Shown one piece after another: positions 1 through 5,971 of a stretch of DNA of 9,869 nucleotides. Position 1 is the stretch's first letter; the number at the start of each line of letters is the position of its first letter. The notes beneath the pieces are model-generated. The model was given only the letters and a program-made list of their open reading frames with translations. It was not told the DNA's origin and made no database searches. Source of the stretch: JANSWO01 sp964351875 (lineage in GTDB: Bacteria; Pseudomonadota; Gammaproteobacteria; Pseudomonadales; Azotimanducaceae); NCBI GenBank assembly GCA_964351875.1, contig CAYGQC010000140.1, forward strand, positions 1 to 9,869. The letters are read 5' to 3'. A program made the position numbers and the translations under genes.

Positions 1-131
1 GTATAGGTGGTGTAGATCGGGATCGCCACCGCCGCCACAATTGCCATGATCGCCAGTGCAATCATGAGCTCGATCAGCGTCATACCTGCCTGGCTTATCT
101 TGGTTGCTGTACTAGTGGTCGCTTGTTTCAT
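1..131 (-). CDS. type IV prepilin / pseudopilin, N-terminal part (PilE-like), cut by window edge
   Basis: Only the first 43 codons are in the window. Translated from the ATG at 131-129, residues 1-16 form a short polar leader ending in Gly16. It is followed by MTLIELMIALAIMAIVAAVA (17-36) and then IPIY. This is the class III (prepilin peptidase, PilD) signal: cleavage and N-methylation are expected after Gly16, Glu21 is the invariant Glu at mature position 5, and the hydrophobic stretch is the pilin assembly helix. Mature residue 1 is Met instead of the usual Phe. Proteins of this type are inserted in the inner membrane and assembled into type IV pili, or into the related type II secretion pseudopilus. 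The globular domain that would tell major pilin, PilE, FimT or GspH apart lies outside the window. PilE is my preferred guess because pilE lies beside ispH-fkpB-lspA in Pseudomonas. The Shine-Dalgarno is weak. The reading frame stays open upstream to about 453, but no better start was found. Confidence 0.85.
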   Translation of the reverse strand, partial: MKQATTSTATKISQAGMTLIELMIALAIMAIVAAVAIPIYTTY

Positions 132-163
132 TCGGTCCAATCCCGCGAGTTGTTTTGCCAATT

Positions 164-217
164 GCTGCGTCTTTTGCTGCGTCTTTCGCTGCGTCTTTCG
201 CTTCGTCTTTCGCTGCG
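164..217. repeat. 12-bp tandem repeat array upstream of the prepilin gene
   Basis: Four and a half units of consensus GCTGCGTCTTTC (plus strand) start at 164, 176, 188, 200 and 212. The first ends in T instead of C, the fourth has GCTTCG for GCTGCG, and the last stops after GCTGCGT. A solitary GCTGCGT recurs at 233-239. The array ends about 33 nt before the pilin ATG on the minus strand. The period is a multiple of three and the array is in frame with the pilin; if translated it would read as Arg/Gln-Lys-Thr-Gln/Lys repeats. Confidence 0.9.
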
Positions 218-405
218 TGAGCCGCCATCTAAGCTGCGTTAATCGCAACCTCAGAAAGACGAGTTCTGCCACGCACGCGGCGATGGCCGGGGGAGCAACG
301 CGCAGCGGCGCCCGAAAATACGTAAACGGTCCCCATCGCAAGCCTATCGGCAAGGCGAAACGGGCAAAACAGGCGTCCGCCGAGCGGTCAAATGGAGGGG
401 ATAAA

Positions 406-422
406 CGGTCACAAAATGACCG
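406..422. promoter_or_regulatory. perfect dyad, possible operator
   Basis: CGGTCA (406-411) and TGACCG (417-422) are exact inverted copies around a CAAAA spacer. The left arm overlaps a TAAACGGTC 9-mer (402-410) that is repeated at 323-331. The symmetry and A-rich centre look like a binding site for a dimeric regulator. The site lies about 275 nt upstream of the pilin start and just past fkpB. No regulator can be named. Confidence 0.35.
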
Positions 423-434
423 CGAGCGGCAACT

Positions 435-449
435 GCCGCATGGTGCGGC
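435..449. repeat. short perfect hairpin downstream of fkpB
   Basis: GCCGCA (435-440) pairs with TGCGGC (444-449) around a TGG loop. It lies about 105 nt past the fkpB stop. There is no T-run on either side, so it is not a typical intrinsic terminator, though it might cap the 3' end of the fkpB message. Confidence 0.4.
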
Positions 450-553
450 GGGCTACCGATGTGATAAACGCAATCTATCTGCGCTTTGGGATGCGATTCT
501 GCGTCGGCGTCCCTGTTAGGTCCTGCTCTTGGGAGAGCCGACGGCCGAGTGCG

Positions 554-1018
554 TCAGCCAGCCGGCGTCACCTGTTCGATGGCCACATCAAAGATAACGG
601 TCTGACCAGCCAGCGGATGATTGAAGTCCACAACCACCTGACCTTCCGAGAGGGATTTCACAACGCCGGGAAGTTCGCCCTCGGGCGACGCGAACGAGAC
701 AATCAAGCCCGGCTCAAGAGCAATGTCATTGCCAAATTGAGCGCGCGGTAGCGTGCGGACGTTCCCCGGATTTCCCTCACCGAAGGCCTGCTCAGGCAGT
801 AGCGTAAGCTGACGCGCATCACCCGCCCGCAAACCAACCATCGCCTCTTCGAAGCCAGGCAAAAGCTGGCCGTCGCCGAACTCAAAGATCGCGGGGTCGC
901 TGTCTCGCCGGGTGCCGTCAATCTCCTGGCCATCGGCTAGCAGGATGGAAAAGTGCAGGCTAATCCGGGTGCCCGGCCCAATGGTGAGGTCGTTTTGACC
1001 AGCGATTCGATCATTCAC
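554..1018 (-). CDS. fkpB: FKBP-type peptidyl-prolyl cis-trans isomerase (SlpA/FkpB family)
   Basis: 154 residues with the full SlpA/FkpB layout. An N-terminal FKBP half (about 15-75) contains GTRISLHFSILLADGQEIDGT and LLPGFEEAMVGLRAGD. The inserted IF chaperone region spans about 78-125. The hallmark return to the FKBP fold, VDFNHPLAGQTV, lies at 130-141, and the protein ends a few residues after FDVAIEQV. The protein isomerises Xaa-Pro bonds and has chaperone activity in the cytoplasm; E. coli FkpB is 149 residues. Start: GTG at 1018-1016 has GGA about 10 nt upstream. An in-frame TTG at 1033 adds five residues but lacks a spaced ribosome binding site. The gene lies downstream of lspA, as in most gammaproteobacteria, but after a 117-nt spacer with a tandem repeat. 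The ispH gene that normally follows is absent. Confidence 0.93.
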   Translation of the reverse strand: MNDRIAGQNDLTIGPGTRISLHFSILLADGQEIDGTRRDSDPAIFEFGDGQLLPGFEEAMVGLRAGDARQLTLLPEQAFGEGNPGNVRTLPRAQFGNDIALEPGLIVSFASPEGELPGVVKSLSEGQVVVDFNHPLAGQTVIFDVAIEQVTPAG

Positions 1019-1040
1019 AGATAAGCATTCCAATCCAGGC

Positions 1041-1088
1041 GGGTCGATAGGCAGGTTGATAGACGGCTTGATAGACGGGTTGATCGCG
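1041..1088. repeat. 12-bp tandem repeat in the lspA-fkpB spacer
   Basis: Four imperfect units begin at 1041 (GGGTCGATAGGC), 1053 (AGGTTGATAGAC), 1065 (GGCTTGATAGAC) and 1077 (GGGTTGATCGCG). The two inner units differ at two positions and the outer two are more diverged. On the transcribed strand it lies 23 nt before the GTG proposed for fkpB, so it would fall in the 5' leader or promoter region of that gene. Confidence 0.8.
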
Positions 1089-1135
1089 CCCAGTCATCGG
1101 CCGGTCGGATAACTGATGCGCGCACATACAACGTG

Positions 1136-1633
1136 TCAGCCCGATCGGGCTAGCGCGCGCTGTCGGCGCCAATCACCGAGCAGTGACCATAGGAAGAGTA
1201 GCGCGCCGATCGTGATTGCGCTGTCAGCCACATTAAACGCGGGGAAGCTCCAGGTGCCGTAGTGGACCAGGACAAAATCGACAACGTATCCCTGCAGTGC
1301 CCGGTCAATCATATTGCCCACGGCGCCGCCGAGCAGAAAGCCAAAAGCGATTGGCAGCAGACGCGCTTTCGCCGGTAACTGGCGCAGCTCATACCAGACG
1401 ATCGCGCAGAACAGCACGCCTACCGCGACGAAGAACCAGCGTTGCCAGCCCCCGGCGTCCGCGAGGAAGGACCATGCTGCACCCGGATTGTGCGCACGCA
1501 CCCAGGAGAAGAACGGCAGTACCTCGACATGCTCATACAGCTTCAGCGTTGCCACCACATACGCCTTGGTGGCCTGATCCAACGCGACAACGATGGTCGC
1601 TAGAAACAGAGCGATCGGTATGGGCCTAGCCAC
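1136..1633 (-). CDS. lspA: lipoprotein signal peptidase (signal peptidase II)
   Basis: 165-residue inner-membrane aspartic protease that removes the signal peptide of diacylglyceryl-prolipoproteins, after Lgt and before Lnt. Four hydrophobic segments are visible (about 5-28, 66-84, 91-111, 133-152). Family motifs are intact: NPGAAWSFLADAGGWQRWFF (49-68), GGAVGNMIDR (102-111), VVDF with Asp119, and FNVADS with Asp137. The last two aspartates are the catalytic pair by family homology. Start: GTG at 1633-1631, preceded by GGGAG seven nt upstream. The open frame reaches 1744, but those extra residues lie inside ribF and do not resemble LspA. E. coli LspA is 164 residues. The gene overlaps the end of ribF by 8 nt, so translation is probably coupled. 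The ileS gene usual between these two is missing. Confidence 0.95.
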   Translation of the reverse strand: MARPIPIALFLATIVVALDQATKAYVVATLKLYEHVEVLPFFSWVRAHNPGAAWSFLADAGGWQRWFFVAVGVLFCAIVWYELRQLPAKARLLPIAFGFLLGGAVGNMIDRALQGYVVDFVLVHYGTWSFPAFNVADSAITIGALLFLWSLLGDWRRQRALARSG

Positions 1634-2597
1634 GATCCGGCTCCCGTTCTGACGCCAAAGCAACACCCAGCAATGCTCGAGCGCTATCCATATCCGCGTG
1701 GATCTGCGCTTTAAGCGCGTCCAGGCCATCGAACGCCCGCTCATCGCGAATCTTATGATGAAAGATCACAGACAGCCGTTGGCCATACAGATCGCCTGAG
1801 TAGTCGAACAAATGCACCTCCAGCATGGGCTGTTCACCATCCACCGTCGGCCGTACGCCGATGTTGGCGACGCCGGGCACTGGCCCATCTATCCCCGCAA
1901 CGCCGGTAACGCGCACGGCGTAAACACCCTGGAGCGCCGCTCGATAGCGCTGCAGGCGGATGTTGGCGGTAGGCACGCCGAGCTGGCGCCCCAACTGCCG
2001 GCCATACACCACTCGCCCGGAAATCGAATAGGCGCGCCCGAGCAGTTTCTCGGCCAGCGTGAAGTCCGCATCAGCGAGCGCCTGGCGCACGCGAGTACTG
2101 CTCACCCGGTTGTCATCGAACGCGAGCGTGCCGAGCTGGCTGACCTCGAAGCCGTGCCGATCACCGGCCGCTTTCAGCATGGTGTAGTCACCGGCCGCGC
2201 GCTGGCCAAAGCGGAAATCGTCACCGATCACCAGATAACGCAGGGCGAGGCGCTGGACGATCAGGCGATCGATAATGTCTTCCGCTGTGGTGTCCGCCAT
2301 ATCCCGGTTGAATGGCAGGCAGAGCAGGTAATCCAGGCCGGTTTGGCACAGCAGCAGAGACTTCTCTCGAAAGCGAGTGAGGCGCGCGGGTACGGGCACC
2401 TCGGGATCAGCGAAAAACTCCCGCGGTTGCGGCTCCAGCGTAATCAACATGCTCGGCACACCAAGCTCCGCCGCTTTAGCGCGTACGTGAGCGATCAGCA
2501 CCTGATGGCCGTGGTGTACGCCATCGAAGGTGCCGAAGGTGGCAACGCAGCCGCGATGTGCCGCGCTTAAATTGTGGTAGCCGCGAATGACTTTCAT
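1626..2597 (-). CDS. ribF: bifunctional riboflavin kinase / FAD synthetase
   Basis: 323 residues (E. coli 313). The enzyme phosphorylates riboflavin to FMN and adenylates FMN to FAD in the cytoplasm. The N-terminal nucleotidyltransferase (FMN adenylyltransferase) domain shows GTFDGVHHGH (22-31), IGDDFRFG (124-131) and SSTRVR (166-171). The C-terminal flavokinase domain shows LGVPTANI (206-213), GVYAVRV (224-230), GVANIGVRPTV (242-252) and LEVHLFD (259-265), whose Glu is the expected catalytic residue. The ATG at 2597 is fixed by alignment of the N-terminus, yet no Shine-Dalgarno precedes it. Instead a TATAAT hexamer ends 6 nt before the ATG, which suggests a leaderless transcript. It follows murJ by 84 nt and overlaps lspA by 8 nt. 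Confidence 0.96.
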   Translation of the reverse strand: MKVIRGYHNLSAAHRGCVATFGTFDGVHHGHQVLIAHVRAKAAELGVPSMLITLEPQPREFFADPEVPVPARLTRFREKSLLLCQTGLDYLLCLPFNRDMADTTAEDIIDRLIVQRLALRYLVIGDDFRFGQRAAGDYTMLKAAGDRHGFEVSQLGTLAFDDNRVSSTRVRQALADADFTLAEKLLGRAYSISGRVVYGRQLGRQLGVPTANIRLQRYRAALQGVYAVRVTGVAGIDGPVPGVANIGVRPTVDGEQPMLEVHLFDYSGDLYGQRLSVIFHHKIRDERAFDGLDALKAQIHADMDSARALLGVALASEREPDRG

Positions 2598-2603
2598 CGG
2601 CTG

Positions 2604-2609
2604 ATTATA
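2604..2609 (-). promoter_or_regulatory. TATAAT -10 box immediately before ribF
   Basis: On the minus strand a perfect TATAAT hexamer is followed by CAGCCG and then the ribF ATG. Transcription from it would be expected to start at or within a base or two of the ATG. No good -35 hexamer is found 16-18 nt upstream (CATCGT at 17 nt), and there is no TGn extension, so the call rests on the -10 alone. Confidence 0.45.
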
Positions 2610-2681
2610 CCGGCCCGGCGGTGCTGACGATGCGCGCTTTTTTCCGATGCTGGATCACAAACGGGGGCCACGCTTTGACCG

Positions 2682-4223
2682 TTACGCCGCATGACGCAGC
2701 TCCGATGGACGGAACCCGGACAGCAGGAGCGTCAGGGCGAAAACCATGATGCCGCCAGCGCATGTCGCTCCCAACCAAAGCGCTCTCTCCAGACCCGCCA
2801 GGTCGAGCCAGAAGTCCGTATCCGGCACCCATAGCACAAGCGCGGTTGCCATCACCGCCGTGGCGACGACCACCCTGGCGGCGGTTACTGCCAGGGCGCG
2901 AGTCGGCGTGTACACGCCCAGCCGCATGAGACCGCGAATCAGCAGGTACGCGTTCACACAGGCTGACATGGCAGTACCAAAAGCGAGCCCGACATGGCCA
3001 AACCAGGAAAACATCGACAGGTTGGCCGTAATGTTGACCGCAACCGCAACGACGCCAATGCGAAACGGCGTCGTGGTGTCCTGGCGCGCAAAATAGCCGG
3101 GTTGGGCAATCTTCACGAGCACCATCGGTAGCAAGCCAACGGAGAACGCCTGCAGCGCGAGAGACGCCATCACAACATCACCGTCGGTGAGCGCGCCGTA
3201 ATTGAAAATGCTCGTCACGAGCGGGCCGGCCAGCAGATACAGCGCAGCGGCAGCAGGCAAGCCGAGCACGATCCCGATGCGCATCCCCCAATCCAGGGTC
3301 AAAGAGAACGACTCCGTCTCGCCGCCGGCGGACAACCGGGACAAATTGGGCAAGAGCACCGTACCGAGCGCGATGGCGACCAAACCGATAGGCAATTCGA
3401 GCAGACGATCCGCGTAATAGAGCCAGGAAATGCTGCCGGTGATCAGCATCGACGCCAGAATTGTATCGATCAGTGCGTTAATTTGACCAACCGACGCAGC
3501 AAACATCGCCGGCAGCAACAGCCGGCCGAAGCGACGGACCCCATCGTTAACGCCGAGCCGGGGGCGCAGCAGCAGGCCTTCCCGTTTCAGTGACGGAAAC
3601 TGAAACAGTAGCTGAACGACACCGGCGATGAAGACGCCCCAGGCGAGCGCGAGGACCGGCTCCTCGAGCGTCGGTGCGACGGCAACCGCGGCGGTAATCA
3701 AAACGAGATTGAGCAATACCGGCGTAATCGCCGGCGTGGCGTACCGGTTAACGCTGTTCAGCAGCGCGGCAGCGAGCGCTGTCAGGGCGATAAAGAACAG
3801 ATAGGGAAAGGTAATCCGCACGAGCCGCGACGCCAGCTCGGCTTTCTCAGGTTCGTCCCAGAAGCCAGGGGCGAACACAAACACGAGGCCCTGGGCGCCC
3901 AGAACGCCAGCCGCGGTGACAACCAGCAAGGCAAGGCTCAGGTTGCCGCCGATCCGCTGGATGAACGCTCGCATGTTGTCCCGGCCGAGCGCACGCTCAG
4001 CCGCCAGCGCGGGTACAAATGCCTGCGCAAACGCGCCTTCGGCAAACAGGCGACGAAAGAAGTTGGGGATACGGAAGGCAACAAAAAAGGCGTCCGCAAC
4101 GCCCGTAGCGCCGAACAGATAGGCAAACGCCACATCTCGAACGAAGCCCGAGATGCGGCTCACCGCCGTCATCGAGGCGACCAGAAGACCCTGCCGGCTG
4201 ACATTCTGTCGATCGCCGCTCAT
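2682..4223 (-). CDS. murJ: lipid II flippase MurJ (MviN family)
   Basis: 513-residue polytopic inner-membrane protein of the MOP superfamily (E. coli MurJ 511). It moves lipid II across the membrane for peptidoglycan synthesis. Family features seen: MTAVSRISGFVRD (18-30), where Arg23 and Arg29 correspond to E. coli Arg18 and Arg24; DAFFVAFRIPNFFRRLFAEG (44-63), with Asp44 and Arg57 matching Asp39 and Arg52; SWLYYADRLLELP (the site of E. coli Arg270); and ALGTVLLPNLS. Many hydrophobic segments fit the 14-helix topology. The start at 4223 has only a weak ribosome binding site, but no later start preserves the first helix. It is divergent from rpsT with 140 nt between the start codons and heads the murJ-ribF-lspA-fkpB leftward group. 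In E. coli murJ is unlinked to rpsT; in Pseudomonas it sits here. Confidence 0.96.
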   Translation of the reverse strand: MSGDRQNVSRQGLLVASMTAVSRISGFVRDVAFAYLFGATGVADAFFVAFRIPNFFRRLFAEGAFAQAFVPALAAERALGRDNMRAFIQRIGGNLSLALLVVTAAGVLGAQGLVFVFAPGFWDEPEKAELASRLVRITFPYLFFIALTALAAALLNSVNRYATPAITPVLLNLVLITAAVAVAPTLEEPVLALAWGVFIAGVVQLLFQFPSLKREGLLLRPRLGVNDGVRRFGRLLLPAMFAASVGQINALIDTILASMLITGSISWLYYADRLLELPIGLVAIALGTVLLPNLSRLSAGGETESFSLTLDWGMRIGIVLGLPAAAALYLLAGPLVTSIFNYGALTDGDVVMASLALQAFSVGLLPMVLVKIAQPGYFARQDTTTPFRIGVVAVAVNITANLSMFSWFGHVGLAFGTAMSACVNAYLLIRGLMRLGVYTPTRALAVTAARVVVATAVMATALVLWVPDTDFWLDLAGLERALWLGATCAGGIMVFALTLLLSGFRPSELRHAA

Positions 4224-4297
4224 GCGGGCGACATACGCATCAGGTTAGTGCTTCGCTCTGCGCAAATCCGGGCGCAAGCCCATGGCGGCCGTGTCTG

Positions 4298-4326
4298 TTG
4301 ACATGGGCCGGCGTCCTCGTCAAACT
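4298..4326 (+). promoter_or_regulatory. probable sigma-70 promoter of rpsT
   Basis: A perfect TTGACA (4298-4303) is followed 17 nt later by CAAACT (4321-4326), a 3-of-6 match to the -10 consensus. The next bases (TTCGCGCC) form a GC-rich discriminator of the kind common in stable-RNA and ribosomal protein promoters. The mRNA leader to the UUG would be about 30 nt. Confidence 0.5.
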
Positions 4327-4363
4327 TTCGCGCCTCATTTTTCCAGCTCTCAAGGAGAGTCGC

Positions 4364-4627
4364 TTGGCTAATAGCCCACAAGCCCGCAAGCGCGCACGAC
4401 AGGCGGACAAGTCTCGTCGCCACAACTCGAGCCAGCGTTCCATGGTTCGCACGTACATCAAACGCGTAAACGCTGCTATCGAATCCGGCGAAGCCGAAGC
4501 CGCTGGTGCAGCCCTTACCGCAGCGATTCCTGTGATCGATCGCATGGCCGACAAAGGCATCATGCATAAGAACACCGCTGCGCGTTACAAGTCTCGCCTG
4601 AACAAGCGAGTCAAAGCCCTCGCCTGA
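4364..4627 (+). CDS. rpsT: 30S ribosomal protein S20
   Basis: 87-residue basic protein of the 30S subunit that binds 16S rRNA. After the start it reads ANSPQARKRARQADKSRRHN, then SQRSMVRTYIKRV, GIMHKNTAARYKSRLNKRVKALA, in line with E. coli S20 (87 residues). Start: UUG at 4364, with AAGGAGAG at 4352-4359 as a strong, well-spaced Shine-Dalgarno. An open frame runs back to 4298 but overlaps the promoter and does not resemble S20. E. coli rpsT also starts with UUG, and the rare start is part of its translational autocontrol, so the same regulation is plausible here. Divergent from murJ and convergent with proB. Confidence 0.97.
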   Translation: MANSPQARKRARQADKSRRHNSSQRSMVRTYIKRVNAAIESGEAEAAGAALTAAIPVIDRMADKGIMHKNTAARYKSRLNKRVKALA

Positions 4628-4688
4628 GGCACTCTCGCTCACACCTGCCCCGCTCGAGCCATTCTGACTCGGGTCACCAGCCCCATCG

Positions 4689-4739
4689 AGGCCGCGCCAG
4701 CGAAAGCTACAAGCGCGGCCTACCGACAGGCCAGCTTTC
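4689..4739. repeat. two mutually exclusive hairpins between rpsT and proB
   Basis: Fold A: AGGCCGCGC (4689-4697) pairs perfectly with GCGCGGCCT (4713-4721). Inside the loop AGC-GAAA-GCT (4699-4708) makes a small stem with a GNRA tetraloop. Fold B: GGCCT (4717-4721) pairs with AGGCC (4728-4732) around ACCGAC. GAAAGCT (4702-4708) pairs with AGCTTTC (4733-4739), stacking directly on the 3' side with an 8-nt bulge on the 5' side. The folds share bases and exclude each other. Neither has a T-run in either direction. Position between convergent genes suggests transcription ends or RNA 3'-end protection. Confidence 0.6.
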
Positions 4740-4810
4740 ACAAGGCTTCCCCGCTCGCCGAATACCTCGCGCCCAAGTCTACGTCTGCCTCCAGAATTGG
4801 CCGTGGCCAC

Positions 4811-5971
4811 CTACAGCAAGACCAGGTTGTCACGGTGCAGCAGCTCAGGCTCCGCGCGATAGCCGATGATGTCGACAATCTGCTCGGACGGCACGCCGCA
4901 GATCTTCGCGATCTCGGCGCTCGGATAATTCACCAAACCCTGAGCGACACGTTCCCCGGACGCGCTGACCACACAGACCATATCGCCGCGATTGAACTCG
5001 CCCGACACCGAGCGTGCACCGACCGGTAGCAGGCTGACACCCCGCTCTCGCAGCGCAGCAACGGCGCCGGCGTCGATCACTATTTCCCCCCGGGTTTCCA
5101 GTTGGTCAGCGATCCAGCGTTTGCGCGCCAGCATCGGCTCTAGATCCGTTCCCAGGAGCGAGCCAACGGTGTCTCCGGCAAAAACGCTGGCCAGCACACC
5201 GGCTTTGAGCCCCGAGGCGATCACCGTCTGAGCACCCGAACGAGCCGCAAGCCTCGCCGCATTGAGTTTTGTGCTCATGCCGCCGCGACCGAGTGGCCCT
5301 GCGCCGCCGGCAACCATGGCGTCCAGACTGGCATCGTCGGCGTCGGCATAGGGCACCAGCCGCGCTCTCGCGTCGGAATCCGGATTTGCCGTATACAGGC
5401 CATCCCGATCGGTCATTAGCAGCAGCGCATCGGCAGCGAGCAGATTGGTGACAAGCGCCGCCAGCGTATCGTTGTCACCGAAGCGGATCTCGTCGGTAGC
5501 CACACTGTCGTTTTCATTAATGATGGGGATCACGCCCTCATCCAGCAGCGTCGTGAGCGTCGCGCGAGCATTCAGGTAGCGGCGTCGGTTGGTCATGTCG
5601 TCACGGGTCAGTAACACCATCGCCGCCGTGAGTTCATGCGCTTGCAGCGCATCCCGCCAGATGCCCGCCAACCCGACCTGGCCGACAGCCGCAGCCGCCT
5701 GCAGACGGTGCAAGCCCGTTGGCCGTCTCTGCCAACCAAGCGCGGCCATGCCAGCCGCCACCGCTCCACTGGAGACGATGATCACCTCCCGGCCCGCCTT
5801 GCGCTCGCTGGCCAGCACATCACACCAGGCGCGAATGCGCGCCTCTGCCAGGTGACCGGAATCATCACTGAGCGAAGCGCTGCCAAACTTCACGACGACA
5901 CGCGCCGCGCGCGCCACTTTAGCGCGCTGAAGCGCGGCGCCGCGAAGCACCTCGTGGGCTTCGTCAGTCAT
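4811..5971 (-). CDS. proB: glutamate 5-kinase with C-terminal PUA domain
   Basis: 386 residues (E. coli 367). It catalyses ATP-dependent phosphorylation of glutamate, the first step of proline synthesis, in the cytoplasm. The amino-acid kinase domain shows RVVVKFGSASLS (24-34), IVSSGAVAAGMAALGW (65-80), INENDSVATDEIRFGDNDTLAA (151-172), MTDRDGLYTANP (186-197) and GRGGMSTKLNAA (228-239). The PUA domain spans about 296-375, with EFNRGDMVCVV and GLVNYPSAEI. Start: ATG at 5971, 8 nt inside the end of obgE, with GAGGTG just upstream. A TTG at 5983 is less likely. About 20 residues before the first strand are extra compared with E. coli. The proA gene is not adjacent. Synthesis is normally limited by proline feedback. 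Confidence 0.95.
   Translation of the reverse strand: MTDEAHEVLRGAALQRAKVARAARVVVKFGSASLSDDSGHLAEARIRAWCDVLASERKAGREVIIVSSGAVAAGMAALGWQRRPTGLHRLQAAAAVGQVGLAGIWRDALQAHELTAAMVLLTRDDMTNRRRYLNARATLTTLLDEGVIPIINENDSVATDEIRFGDNDTLAALVTNLLAADALLLMTDRDGLYTANPDSDARARLVPYADADDASLDAMVAGGAGPLGRGGMSTKLNAARLAARSGAQTVIASGLKAGVLASVFAGDTVGSLLGTDLEPMLARKRWIADQLETRGEIVIDAGAVAALRERGVSLLPVGARSVSGEFNRGDMVCVVSASGERVAQGLVNYPSAEIAKICGVPSEQIVDIIGYRAEPELLHRDNLVLL

Larger units (their letters stand above)
132..553. other. gene-free spacer between fkpB and the prepilin gene
   Basis: No credible gene was found here on either strand; long open frames reflect GC-rich composition and match no family I know. It holds a 12-bp tandem repeat array (164-217), a perfect dyad (406-422), a small GC-rich hairpin (435-449) and three copies of TAAACG (323-328, 402-407, 465-470). 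The first two of those extend to the 9-mer TAAACGGTC. No clear sigma-70 or sigma-54 promoter for the leftward pilin gene could be picked out: a TATTTT box with a TTGCGA 15 nt upstream is the best minus-strand candidate and is poor. In Pseudomonas ispH would sit in this place. Confidence 0.6.

Noticed and set aside
164..239. CRISPR-like array
   Set aside because: The units are contiguous 12-mers without spacers, so this is a simple tandem repeat.
46..519. 157-codon open frame on the plus strand opposite the pilin start, with Cys-Val-Phe-Arg repeats
   Set aside because: It is the complement of the 12-bp repeat array and of the prepilin gene. It has no family resemblance, and the pilin reading on the other strand is clear.
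1634..1744. 37-codon N-terminal extension of lspA
   Set aside because: It lies inside ribF, has no LspA-like sequence, and a well-spaced GGGAG supports the GTG at 1633.
1812..2570. 252-codon plus-strand open frame
   Set aside because: Fully antisense to ribF, whose motifs are unambiguous; no recognisable protein.
2638..2643. Run of six T on the plus strand between murJ and ribF, as a terminator tail
   Set aside because: No gene is read toward it on the plus strand and no stem precedes it. On the minus strand it is an A-run, so it cannot end the murJ message.
4220..4810. 196-codon minus-strand open frame opposite rpsT
   Set aside because: It is antisense to rpsT and its promoter, has low-complexity Arg/Gly/Ser composition and no family match. 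rpsT is certain.
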